Source of the DNA: Nonlabens ulvanivorans
GTDB taxonomy: Bacteria > Bacteroidota > Bacteroidia > Flavobacteriales > Flavobacteriaceae
Assembly (NCBI RefSeq): GCF_000732625.1
Contig: NZ_JPJI01000023.1
Coordinates: 186,001-250,000, forward strand
Reading direction: 5' to 3'
DNA: 64,000 nucleotides
The notes below the pieces were generated by a model. It was not told where the DNA came from. It did not search any database and saw only the letters and a program-made list of their open reading frames with translations. Within the stretch, counting starts at the first letter, position 1; each line of letters starts with the position of its first letter. The position numbers were made by a program, and so were the translations under genes. Positions 55,972-64,000 of this stretch are shown one piece after another.

Positions 55972-58900
55972 ATGAAAAAAATAGTACTTATTCTTGTATT
56001 TCTTTCTGTATCATTGTCTTATAGTCAAGGCGTGATATGGGAAAACTTTTCTAAAGACGGATTACCGTCTTTAACAGATGCTCAAAGACCGATAAAACCT
56101 GCTAGTTATGATTTATACCATATCAATCCAGATGTGTTAGTTCAAAAATTGGAAGGCGCTGTAGATCGATTTTCAGGTGGCGCTTCAATCGCGGTAGATT
56201 TTCCGATAGGTAATGACCAATTCGAAACATTTAATGTATATGATGCTGGAGCGATGGAATCACAGTTAATGACTGATTTTCCTGATATCCATTCTTACTA
56301 CGGTTACTCTAGTACATCATTAAATAAAATATATTTTACGATAACGCCTCAAGGATTTAGAGGTGTAATTACAGGAGAAAGTATTCTATATATGGATCCT
56401 TTTTCTAAAGTGACGCCTGATGATATCATGGTGTACAACCGTCGTGACTTAGTGCGAACGGATTTAAGTTTTGAATGTCATACTGATGAATTAGTTAATA
56501 ATGCTAATATGCCAGAAATAAGTGAATTTCAAACTAAAGCATTTAGAGATAGAGCCTTTAGGACGTATGAAATCGCTATTGCAGCAACATCAGAATATAC
56601 GTCTTATCATGATGATGGTAATGCGGCTAATGGAGATGCTAGGGCAGATGCTCTTGCGGCTATTATAGTAACTCTAGCACGTGTCAACAGTGTTTATGAG
56701 CAAGAAATGTCGATTAGATTTACACTAGTTGCAAATAATGATAGGTTGATTTATTTCAATGATCAAAATAATCAAGGTTTTGCAGATCCTTATGATAATT
56801 ATAGTGGTTCTCAGATGTTAGGGACAAACACTAGTAACATCAATAATAGGATCGGGACTGCTAGTTATGACATAGGTCATGTTTTTTCTACTGGTGGTGG
56901 TGGAATTGCTGGCCAAAGTCCTTGTGCAAGTACTAAAGGTAGAGGAGTTACAGGAATTGTAACACCAGAATTTGATCCATTTGATATCGATTATGTATGT
57001 CATGAAATAGGCCATCAATTTAGTGCTGAACATACTTTCTATAATGGTTGTTTTGGTGGTTCACCATCATCATCACCATATGAAACAGGTAGTGCTAGCA
57101 CAATCATGGGGTATGCTGGGATTTGCGCTCCTAATGTTCAAGAGAACAGTGACGCATACTTCCATGCTATTAGTTTGCAGCAAATGCATAATAATATCGC
57201 AAGTGACACTTGTGATGATCAAATTAATTTAGGATCAAATAATCCTACAGCACCAAACGCAGTAACGCTCGCAGATAAATTTTTACCTGTTTCAACTCCA
57301 TTTAAATTAACTGCTGTTTCTTCTCAAGCACCAGATAATGGTGAGATTTACACTTATAATTGGGAACAATTAGATACAGGTGGAGATGCGGCTACAGGTT
57401 CTCCGCAGCCGCCATTATCAACAAATACTACTGGTCCTATGTTTAGGTCTAAATTTGGTACTGCAGATCCTACTAGATATTTCCCAAACCTTGAAGAGGT
57501 ATTAAATGGTGTAGATGATCAATGGGAAACTATCTCTTCTGTAGGTAGGGATATGACGTTTATAGTGACAATTAGAGATAATAATCCTTTTGGTGGTCAG
57601 ACAAGTCAAAGTACTGTAGCTGTGAAGCCTCGTGATATTCAAGGAATAGGAGCATTTGTGGTAAATACTCCAGTCCTTACCGATATATGGTATGAGGGAG
57701 AAAATCAAACTGTTACTTGGGACGTTTCAGGTACTAATAGAGTAGAGCTAGCGACTGAGGTTAATATCCTATTATCACTTGACGGAGGATACACTTATCC
57801 ATTTACACTTGCTTCAGCTGTTCCTAATGTTGGGTCTAGTACAGTAAATATCCCAGTTGGCGCAAAAACAGAGAATGCTAGAATAATGGTAGAAGCTGTA
57901 GATAATTATTTTTATAATGTTAATAATGGAAACTTCCAGATTAAAGAAGGTACATTTGAATTATCAGCTCCATCGGTTGATATCTCTACATGTCAGCCTT
58001 CTGACGCAAGTTTTAGTTTTAACTATAATGCAGCACCTGGATTTAATGAAGTAGTGACATTTAGTGCTTTACAATTACCATCTGGACTTACAGCGACTTT
58101 TAATCCTTCTTCTGCATCAAGCTCTACAGCGGTAAATGTAGTAGTAACAGGAACAGATCAAGTAGACGCAGATTTATACAACTTTAGAGTAGTTGCGACT
58201 GCAAACTCTGCTACCATTGATGAAGAGTTTAACTTAAAAGTATTTGATAATGGTGTAGGCGAGGTTGTAATCCTATCTCCATTAAATGGTGCTGGTAATC
58301 AGGTCGCAAATCCTATATTAGAATGGCAAGACTTACCTAGTGCTTCAAGCTATTTAGTAGAGGTTTCATCAACGTCTGATTTCTCTTCAATTATAGAAAG
58401 TTCAACAGTTATTAATGAGACATCATTACAGACTACATCACTTAATCCTTCTCAAATATATTATTGGAGGATAACACCTTCAAATGGTTGTGCTACCGGA
58501 TCAATAGCATCAATAGCTGCATTCCAGACAGCTCAAGATGTCTGTAATGTCTATGATAATGAATACTTTGAAAACAATGATAATATCTGGGAGACAGATG
58601 TTAACGCAGTAAGTGCACGTGTAAATGTTCCCGACGATATTGAGATTACTAATTTAAGCTTTTACATGCGTGCAGATCATAATGATACTGGACATATCAA
58701 AATGCAGTTAAGCTCACCGTCAGGCCGTTTTTCAGAGGTATATAATAGAGAATGTGCTGCCGGTAGAGATTTTGATTTGATTGTTAGTGATCAAGGAACT
58801 GCAGCTTTTGCTTGTAATCCTGGTTATACAGGTGCTTTAACCGGGAATTTAAGACCTGGACAGGCTTTTTCAAGATTTAACGGGCTAAGTGCTCAAGGAG

Positions 58901-61203
58901 AATGGGTTTTGTTGGCAACAGATAGAACTTCTGGTACAGGTGGTACTTTTAATGAATTCAGTGTTACTGTTTGTGGAAGACTACAATATGTAAATGATAT
59001 CGATAATAATAGAAACAATCTATTAACTACGGCATATGGAGCAACTTCAATAATCGATCAGACTCTACTTAGAACTCAACAAACAGGTACGACTAACGCA
59101 AATATGGTTTACGTTGTTACGCGATTACCTAAACAAGGTGGTCTAGAATTAAGTAGTGTTGCTCTTAATTTAGGAGATACTTTTACACAATCAGATCTTA
59201 ATAATGATAGAATTGTCTATAATCACGATTCAACTGAAATGATGCTTACAGATAGCTTTGACTTTACTGTGTTAGGTAATGCTAATACATTAATGAATGC
59301 TCAAACGTTTAATATAGCTATTGAAGAGCCTACTTTAATTTATGATAATGGATGGACACCTTTTGCTCCTAACGCAGATACCGGTTCTCTAAACGCACAA
59401 GTAATAAATGGATTAGCTATTATTGGTACGGATTCTCAAATTAATAATTTTCAAGTTATAGGGAATGCAAATAGTTTATTCCTTAATAATAGCCTCACTG
59501 TCTTAGGTGATTTTTCAACTGATGGATATATAGGTGCAACTGATGGGCAGCTTATTTTTTCAGGTTCTGGTGCACAGTCTATATCAGGTGATGGAATTAT
59601 CGACATAGGTCAAGTAACGATGACAGGTTCAAATACAATATCAATAACTGCAGTAATGAATATACATGATGTATTTACGCCTGCTAGTACTACTATAAAT
59701 ACTAACGGAAACATAGTTTTCCGTAGTGATGTCAATAGAACTGCTCAATTAGATGATGCCAGTAGTGCTACTATTAATGGAGTTGTACAGGTAGAGCGAT
59801 ATATTCCTGCAAAAAGAGCATTTAGGTTAGTAGCTTCTTCAGTGAATTCAACTAATTCAATTTATGAAAACTGGCAAGAAAATGGATCAGCGATAGCTGG
59901 ATTAGGTACACATATAACAGGATCACTTACTGGTGCAAACGGATTTGATCTAACAGCATCAGGTAATCCATCTATGTTTACTTATGATGCCGTAAATTCT
60001 GTTTGGGCATCTCAACCCAACACAGATGTAGATAAGTTACAAGTAGGTACTGCATATCGTTTAATGGTAAGAGGAGATAGGACGGTTGATATTACTCAAA
60101 ATGCTCCTGCAGCTACCAATACAACACTAAGAGCAAAAGGTAATTTGCATTTAGGTGACTTTAATAGTTCACTAGCTACCAGTAATGGAGATTTTATAAT
60201 GATAGCAAATCCATACCAAGCAAATGTTGACTTTAAAACTGTTCTTAATGATGTATCAACTTCTGGTGTTAATGTGAATTTTGCATACTATTGGGATCCT
60301 AATTTAAACACAAGAGGAGCATACGCTACTATTGACATGAGTACTCTTAACGGTGATCCTATACCTTTTGCTAGTAATGCAAATAAGTATTTACAACCTG
60401 GACAGTCTATTTTTATTCAAGCGACTGGTGCAGCAAATATTACTTTTAAAGAATCTCATAAAAAAGTGAGTGAAGATTTAAATAATATTTTCAATCAGCC
60501 ACAAAACAATTCAAGTGTTCTTATAAGTCTGGTGAATCGCAGTACCCAAACTATTGTTGACCAAACTGTAAGAAGAATAAATAGTGCAAATAATCCTCAA
60601 ATAGATCAAAGCGATGCTGTAAAGTTTTATAATCAAGATGAAACTCTTGCGATAGTCAACAATGGAAATCTATTGAGTATTGATAAAAATATAATGCCAG
60701 TTGTAGGAGATCATATGACCTTACTAACTGATCGATTTAGGGCAACTCAGTACACCATGCAAGTGTTAATCGACGGATTAGTAGGAGTAAAACCAGTACT
60801 AATAGATCACTACACCACAAACCGTAAAGATCTTGTAGAAGGTGCTAACTCTATTGATTTTGATGTTTTGCCAGGTGATGCAGCAAGTAATGATATCAAC
60901 AGATTTGAAATCGTTTTTGAAAATGTTACATTAAGTAGTAATGATATAAATCTACAGGCTGACCTTAGATTATTTCCTAATCCAGTTAGTAGCGGTCAGT
61001 TTACTATTCAAAGCGATTTATTAAATGGTAAAGAAGTTCAGGTAAGTTTATATAATACACTTGGGCAATTGATACACGATCAAGAGGCTACATTTAATAA
61101 CAGCCTTACCATTAAACCTCAATCAATTTTAAGTAGTGGAATGTATTTAGTTAAAGTCTCAACTTTAGATGAGAGCGCTACTCTGCAAATCATTGTAAAA
61201 TAA
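55972..61203 (+). CDS. T9SS-secreted reprolysin-like metalloprotease, multidomain
   Basis: A 1743-residue exported protease. ATG 55972 is chosen because it opens a signal peptide (MKKIVLILVFLSVSLSYSQ). An N-terminal propeptide-like region precedes a zinc protease domain with HEIGHQFSAEH (HExxHxxxxxH) and the Met-turn STIMGYAGI. A fibronectin-type segment (PILEWQDLPSASSYLVEVS), a P/proprotein convertase-like domain (FYMRADHNDTGHIKMQLSS...), a cadherin-like region and a long repeat-poor beta region follow. The C-terminus is a T9SS type A sorting domain (LRLFPNPVSSGQF...GMYLVKVST). Attached to the surface or released; substrate unknown. Confidence 0.9.
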   Translation: MKKIVLILVFLSVSLSYSQGVIWENFSKDGLPSLTDAQRPIKPASYDLYHINPDVLVQKLEGAVDRFSGGASIAVDFPIGNDQFETFNVYDAGAMESQLMTDFPDIHSYYGYSSTSLNKIYFTITPQGFRGVITGESILYMDPFSKVTPDDIMVYNRRDLVRTDLSFECHTDELVNNANMPEISEFQTKAFRDRAFRTYEIAIAATSEYTSYHDDGNAANGDARADALAAIIVTLARVNSVYEQEMSIRFTLVANNDRLIYFNDQNNQGFADPYDNYSGSQMLGTNTSNINNRIGTASYDIGHVFSTGGGGIAGQSPCASTKGRGVTGIVTPEFDPFDIDYVCHEIGHQFSAEHTFYNGCFGGSPSSSPYETGSASTIMGYAGICAPNVQENSDAYFHAISLQQMHNNIASDTCDDQINLGSNNPTAPNAVTLADKFLPVSTPFKLTAVSSQAPDNGEIYTYNWEQLDTGGDAATGSPQPPLSTNTTGPMFRSKFGTADPTRYFPNLEEVLNGVDDQWETISSVGRDMTFIVTIRDNNPFGGQTSQSTVAVKPRDIQGIGAFVVNTPVLTDIWYEGENQTVTWDVSGTNRVELATEVNILLSLDGGYTYPFTLASAVPNVGSSTVNIPVGAKTENARIMVEAVDNYFYNVNNGNFQIKEGTFELSAPSVDISTCQPSDASFSFNYNAAPGFNEVVTFSALQLPSGLTATFNPSSASSSTAVNVVVTGTDQVDADLYNFRVVATANSATIDEEFNLKVFDNGVGEVVILSPLNGAGNQVANPILEWQDLPSASSYLVEVSSTSDFSSIIESSTVINETSLQTTSLNPSQIYYWRITPSNGCATGSIASIAAFQTAQDVCNVYDNEYFENNDNIWETDVNAVSARVNVPDDIEITNLSFYMRADHNDTGHIKMQLSSPSGRFSEVYNRECAAGRDFDLIVSDQGTAAFACNPGYTGALTGNLRPGQAFSRFNGLSAQGEWVLLATDRTSGTGGTFNEFSVTVCGRLQYVNDIDNNRNNLLTTAYGATSIIDQTLLRTQQTGTTNANMVYVVTRLPKQGGLELSSVALNLGDTFTQSDLNNDRIVYNHDSTEMMLTDSFDFTVLGNANTLMNAQTFNIAIEEPTLIYDNGWTPFAPNADTGSLNAQVINGLAIIGTDSQINNFQVIGNANSLFLNNSLTVLGDFSTDGYIGATDGQLIFSGSGAQSISGDGIIDIGQVTMTGSNTISITAVMNIHDVFTPASTTINTNGNIVFRSDVNRTAQLDDASSATINGVVQVERYIPAKRAFRLVASSVNSTNSIYENWQENGSAIAGLGTHITGSLTGANGFDLTASGNPSMFTYDAVNSVWASQPNTDVDKLQVGTAYRLMVRGDRTVDITQNAPAATNTTLRAKGNLHLGDFNSSLATSNGDFIMIANPYQANVDFKTVLNDVSTSGVNVNFAYYWDPNLNTRGAYATIDMSTLNGDPIPFASNANKYLQPGQSIFIQATGAANITFKESHKKVSEDLNNIFNQPQNNSSVLISLVNRSTQTIVDQTVRRINSANNPQIDQSDAVKFYNQDETLAIVNNGNLLSIDKNIMPVVGDHMTLLTDRFRATQYTMQVLIDGLVGVKPVLIDHYTTNRKDLVEGANSIDFDVLPGDAASNDINRFEIVFENVTLSSNDINLQADLRLFPNPVSSGQFTIQSDLLNGKEVQVSLYNTLGQLIHDQEATFNNSLTIKPQSILSSGMYLVKVSTLDESATLQIIVK

Positions 61204-61239
61204 TGTTTGAATAAGTTTTTGGGAACTATCAGACAGTTG

Positions 61240-61270
61240 AAACGGCGATCATTATTGGTCGTCGTTTTGT
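61240..61270 (+). terminator. Probable intrinsic terminator after the metalloprotease gene
   Basis: AAACGGCGA pairs with TCGTCGTTT (one G-T wobble) across a 10-nt loop and is followed by TTTTGTTTTG; weaker T-run than the other terminators. Confidence 0.7.
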
Positions 61271-61285
61271 TTTGTGATTGTAATT

Positions 61286-61303
61286 ACGCTTTCGCGAAAG
61301 CGT
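61286..61303. repeat. Iterated palindrome copy 10 (exact, 18 nt)
   Basis: Exact ACGCTTTCGCGAAAGCGT in the gap between the metalloprotease and gltA genes, 16 nt after the terminator. Confidence 0.9.
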
Positions 61304-61440
61304 ATTGAAATCATCCCACTAACAAATAAATATCTGCCGAATCATAGTTAATTGTCGAAATCGATATAGAAAAGTAAAATATTTTCTTAAATCTGTTAAA
61401 TATCTAGTCTCGATTAACGACAACTTAACGGTCTATGTAT

Positions 61441-61448
61441 TATTTTTG
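61441..61448 (+). promoter_or_regulatory. Putative -7 box (TATTTTTG) of gltA
   Basis: TATTTTTG matches TAnnTTTG, 25 nt before the gltA ATG. No clear -33 TTG. Confidence 0.45.
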
Positions 61449-61473
61449 AAGGAGTTAAATCCAAAATATAATA

Positions 61474-62760
61474 ATGTCAGAAAAAGCTATCTTAGAAATT
61501 GATGGGAATAAATATGAATTCCCAATAATCACTGGAACAGAAAATGAAAAAGCCATAGATATTAAGGCTTTAAGAGGTGCAACAGGTGGTATTACCACAA
61601 TAGATCCGGGATATAAGAATACAGGAAGTTGTGAGAGTGCTATTACTTTTCTTAATGGAGAAGAAGGTATTCTTAGATACCGTGGGTATTCCATTGAAGA
61701 ACTAGCTGATAAAGCAGATTTCTTAGAAGTAGCATATCTATTGATTTTTGGACAATTGCCTACACAAGAGCAATTAGATAAATTTCATACAGACATAAAG
61801 GCAAATTCTCATGTTGATGAGGACGTAAAGAAAATTCTAGATGGTTTTCCTAAGTCTGCTCATCCTATGGGTGTGCTTTCTTCACTTACAAGTGCGTTAA
61901 TAGCATTTAACCCTACATCTGTGAATGTAGATAGTGAAGAAGATATGTATAATGCGATTGTTAAGATTATGGGTAAATTCCCTGTTCTTGTGGCATGGGC
62001 ATTAAGAAAACGTACTGGACAACCGCTTGATTATGGCGATGATAGTTTGGGTTATGTAGATAACATTCTTAAAATGATGTTTAAGAAACCTAATTCTGAG
62101 TATGTTGTTGATCCTATCGTTTCTCAAGCGTTAGATAAATTATTAATCCTTCATGCAGACCATGAGCAAAACTGTTCTACAAGTACAGTGCGTATCGTTG
62201 GTTCTTCACATGCAGGACTTTTTGCAAGTTTAAGTGCTGGAATTAACGCCTTATGGGGTCCACTTCATGGAGGAGCAAATCAGGCAGTCCTTGAGATGCT
62301 AGAAGGAATTAAAGAAGATGGTGGTGATACTAAAAAGTACATGGCCAAAGCAAAAGATAAAAATGATCCATTCCGTTTAATGGGATTCGGACACAGAGTA
62401 TATAAGAATTTTGATCCGCGAGCAAAAATTATAAAAGTTGCTGCAGATGAGGTTCTTAATTCATTAGGTGTAGATGACCCTATATTAGATATCGCAAAAG
62501 GTCTAGAAAAAGAAGCTCTAGAGGATCCTTACTTTGTAGATCGTAAGCTGTACCCTAACGTTGACTTCTATTCTGGGATTATCTATCGTGCTATGGGTAT
62601 TCCTGTAGAAATGTTTACAGTGATGTTTGCATTAGGTCGCTTACCAGGTTGGATTGCGCAATGGAAAGAAATGCGTGAAAATAAAGAGCCTATCGGTCGT
62701 CCACGTCAGGTGTATACGGGTGAGAACTCTAGATCATTTAAAGAAGTATCTGAAAGATAA
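61474..62760 (+). CDS. gltA: Citrate synthase
   Basis: Condenses acetyl-CoA and oxaloacetate at the entry of the TCA cycle; 428 residues, the hexameric bacterial type with an N-terminal beta domain (about 1-60). Active-site segments LHADHEQNCSTSTVR, GPLHGGANQAV and GFGHRVYKNFDPRAK are conserved, with the catalytic Asp in the C-terminal DFYSGI. Single-gene unit between a promoter box and a terminator. Confidence 0.99.
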   Translation: MSEKAILEIDGNKYEFPIITGTENEKAIDIKALRGATGGITTIDPGYKNTGSCESAITFLNGEEGILRYRGYSIEELADKADFLEVAYLLIFGQLPTQEQLDKFHTDIKANSHVDEDVKKILDGFPKSAHPMGVLSSLTSALIAFNPTSVNVDSEEDMYNAIVKIMGKFPVLVAWALRKRTGQPLDYGDDSLGYVDNILKMMFKKPNSEYVVDPIVSQALDKLLILHADHEQNCSTSTVRIVGSSHAGLFASLSAGINALWGPLHGGANQAVLEMLEGIKEDGGDTKKYMAKAKDKNDPFRLMGFGHRVYKNFDPRAKIIKVAADEVLNSLGVDDPILDIAKGLEKEALEDPYFVDRKLYPNVDFYSGIIYRAMGIPVEMFTVMFALGRLPGWIAQWKEMRENKEPIGRPRQVYTGENSRSFKEVSER

Positions 62761-62782
62761 TATCTTAAATCATAATATTTAT

Positions 62783-62816
62783 AAACTCTCTAGCGCGTTG
62801 TGTTAGGGAGTTTTTT
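62783..62816 (+). terminator. Intrinsic terminator after gltA
   Basis: AAACTCTCTA pairs with TAGGGAGTTT (one G-T wobble) over an 11-nt loop, followed by a T-run; 22 nt after the stop codon. Confidence 0.82.
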
Positions 62817-62889
62817 ATTGGATAATAAAGTTGATAAACTCATTGTCGATCTTGTAAAAAAGTGGTTGTTATATTATTAAATTCGCAAT

Positions 62890-63810
62890 ATGAATAAATT
62901 AAATCTTAATGTAATTGATGAGACGTCACGATTGCGTGCCGTTATACTAGGAACAGCTGCAAGCAACGGTCCTGTGCCTGCATTAGAGGATGCTTATGAC
63001 CCTAAATCACGCGAGCACATCCTAGCAGGAACCTATCCTACAAATGAAGACATGGTGATCGAGATGGAAGCGGTAAATGCCGTTTTTCAAAAGTATGATG
63101 TTAAAGTCTATAGACCAACACACATTGAGGATTGTAACCAGATATTTACAAGAGATATAGGCTTTGTAATAAATGATGTTTTTGTTAAGGCAAATATATT
63201 ACCAGACCGTGAGGAAGAAATAGAAGCAATACAGTATATCATTGATCAAATAAATCCTGATAAGGTTATTAGACCACCAGAAGAAGTACATATTGAAGGT
63301 GGTGATGTCATGCTGCATGGTGAATATATCTTTGTAGGGACTTATCGTGGTGAGGACTATGCAGATTATATCATTGCGCGCACCAACGTTGAAGCTATAG
63401 ACTGGTTGAAAAAAACCTTTCCTAATAAAAAAGTCGTTTCCTTCAATTTGAGAAAAGACAACCTAGACCCTTATAACAACGCATTACATTTGGATTGCTG
63501 TTTCCAGCCGGTAGGTAACGGAAAATGCATTATTCATAAGAATGGTTTTTTACAAGAAGAAGAATATCAATATTTAGTCGATTTTTTTGGTAAAGAAAAC
63601 TGTTTTGAGATTACACAAGAAGAAATGTATTACATGAATTCTAATATTTTTTCTATAGCACCAGATGTCGTTATTTCTGAAAAGAATTTTACACGATTAA
63701 ACACATGGTTGCGCAGTCATGGAATAACTGTAGAAGAAGTTCCATATGCCGAAATTTCTAAACAAGAAGGCTTGTTAAGATGTTCTACTTTACCACTAAT
63801 AAGAGATTAA
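62890..63810 (+). CDS. Amidinotransferase/arginine deiminase family protein (DDAH-like)
   Basis: A 306-residue guanidine-modifying-fold enzyme likely acting on an arginine-type guanidino compound; substrate not determined. Active-site pieces: TRDIGF (acidic, about 88-93), EGGDVMLHGEY (about 138-148), the histidine in NALHLDCCF and the catalytic cysteine near the C-terminus (GLLRCSTLPL). Its stop overlaps the start of ctlX as TAATG, so the two are translationally coupled and probably act in one arginine/citrulline pathway. Confidence 0.85.
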   Translation: MNKLNLNVIDETSRLRAVILGTAASNGPVPALEDAYDPKSREHILAGTYPTNEDMVIEMEAVNAVFQKYDVKVYRPTHIEDCNQIFTRDIGFVINDVFVKANILPDREEEIEAIQYIIDQINPDKVIRPPEEVHIEGGDVMLHGEYIFVGTYRGEDYADYIIARTNVEAIDWLKKTFPNKKVVSFNLRKDNLDPYNNALHLDCCFQPVGNGKCIIHKNGFLQEEEYQYLVDFFGKENCFEITQEEMYYMNSNIFSIAPDVVISEKNFTRLNTWLRSHGITVEEVPYAEISKQEGLLRCSTLPLIRD

Positions 63811-64000
63811 TGAAACAAATTACAGATACGGTTTTTATGGTAAGACCGGTACAGTTCCGTTTAAATGAGCAAACAGCTGTAAATAATTATTACCAAGATC
63901 AAGAGGCGCACCAAAGTATTAAAAATGATATTGCAAATAACCAGGCTCAAGGAGAGTTTGATGCTTTTACAACTGCGTTAAGAAACAAAGGGATCCATGT
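63810..64000 (+). CDS. ctlX: Citrulline utilization hydrolase CtlX (partial, N-terminal part)
   Basis: Only the first 63 codons lie in the window. DTVFMVRPVQFRLNEQTAVNNYYQ and GEFDAFTTALRNKGIHV match the N-terminal region of CtlX-type amidinohydrolases of Bacteroidota, which hydrolyse citrulline. ATG 63810 shares its A with the preceding stop codon. The catalytic residues lie beyond the window, so activity cannot be judged. Confidence 0.8.
   Translation, partial: MKQITDTVFMVRPVQFRLNEQTAVNNYYQDQEAHQSIKNDIANNQAQGEFDAFTTALRNKGIH

Larger units (their letters stand above)
61204..61473. other. Intergenic region with terminator, palindrome and gltA promoter
   Basis: The longest gene-free stretch (270 nt). 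It holds the protease gene terminator, palindrome copy 10 and a TATTTTTG box for gltA; the remaining ~100 nt show no feature I can name. Confidence 0.7.

Noticed and set aside
57023-57232. Open frame rich in histidine (VVHHHHHHM)
   Set aside because: It is a +1 frame reading of the TCA/CCA repeats (serine/proline codons) within the T9SS metalloprotease gene; not a real metal-binding protein.
63810-64000. Truncated pseudogene at the right edge
   Set aside because: The frame is open to the last base and stops only because the window ends; the same holds for lipA at the left edge.

Overview
The window is a chromosomal segment of a low-GC member of the Flavobacteriaceae (Bacteroidota). The evidence is consistent: a SusC/SusD outer-membrane pair, a type IX secretion (T9SS) sorting domain on a large metalloprotease, promoters of the Bacteroidota type (TTG, about 17-23 nt, TAnnTTTG), A/T-rich leaders without Shine-Dalgarno sequences, and the family-typical order rpsL...rplQ-carA-eno...gltA. 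A marine genus of the Nonlabens/Dokdonia kind is plausible, but I cannot prove it. No rRNA, tRNA, CRISPR array, insertion sequence or prophage is visible. No gene-free stretch exceeds about 270 bases.

Left part (1-29 kb): housekeeping genes in short operons on both strands. They are lipA (cut by the window edge); a GT2 glycosyltransferase with a small Cys-rich membrane protein; a PLP aminotransferase with murB; a secreted retropepsin-like/PDZ protein; a DUF1573 protein; valS; and the minus-strand operon rsfS-ftsH-LUD-cdsA-psd-ACBP (ribosome silencing, membrane proteolysis, phospholipid synthesis). Then come birA facing SRPBCC-pyrE, a Nudix hydrolase whose start overlaps that of pyrE head to head, the operon ddl-coaD-M14 peptidase-DUF3298 lipoprotein, amidase-PASTA-RluD, yaaA-radC-(DUF7033-like)-YjjG phosphatase, rarA, a rhomboid protease and rlmB.

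Middle part (29-36.3 kb): a minus-strand nutrient-uptake operon of SusC, SusD and a small lipoprotein with no degradative enzymes beside it, then a BamA-like outer-membrane protein.

Right part (36.4-55.8 kb): one co-directional str-S10-spc-alpha supercluster from rpsL to rplQ, followed by carA and eno. It starts at a textbook Bacteroidota promoter and holds 27 ribosomal proteins plus fusA, secY, infA and rpoA. The end (56-64 kb) carries a 1743-residue T9SS-exported metalloprotease, gltA, and two coupled amidinohydrolase-fold genes, the second being a partial ctlX.

Two genome-wide signals stand out. First, an 18-nt palindrome, ACGCTTTCGCGAAAGCGT, occurs ten times (exact or near-exact). Seven copies are inside genes and are read in three different frames, so selection acts on the DNA and not on the peptide. 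Second, at least four unrelated genes have the TAnnTTTG promoter box exactly 4 nt before ATG, which predicts leaderless mRNAs.
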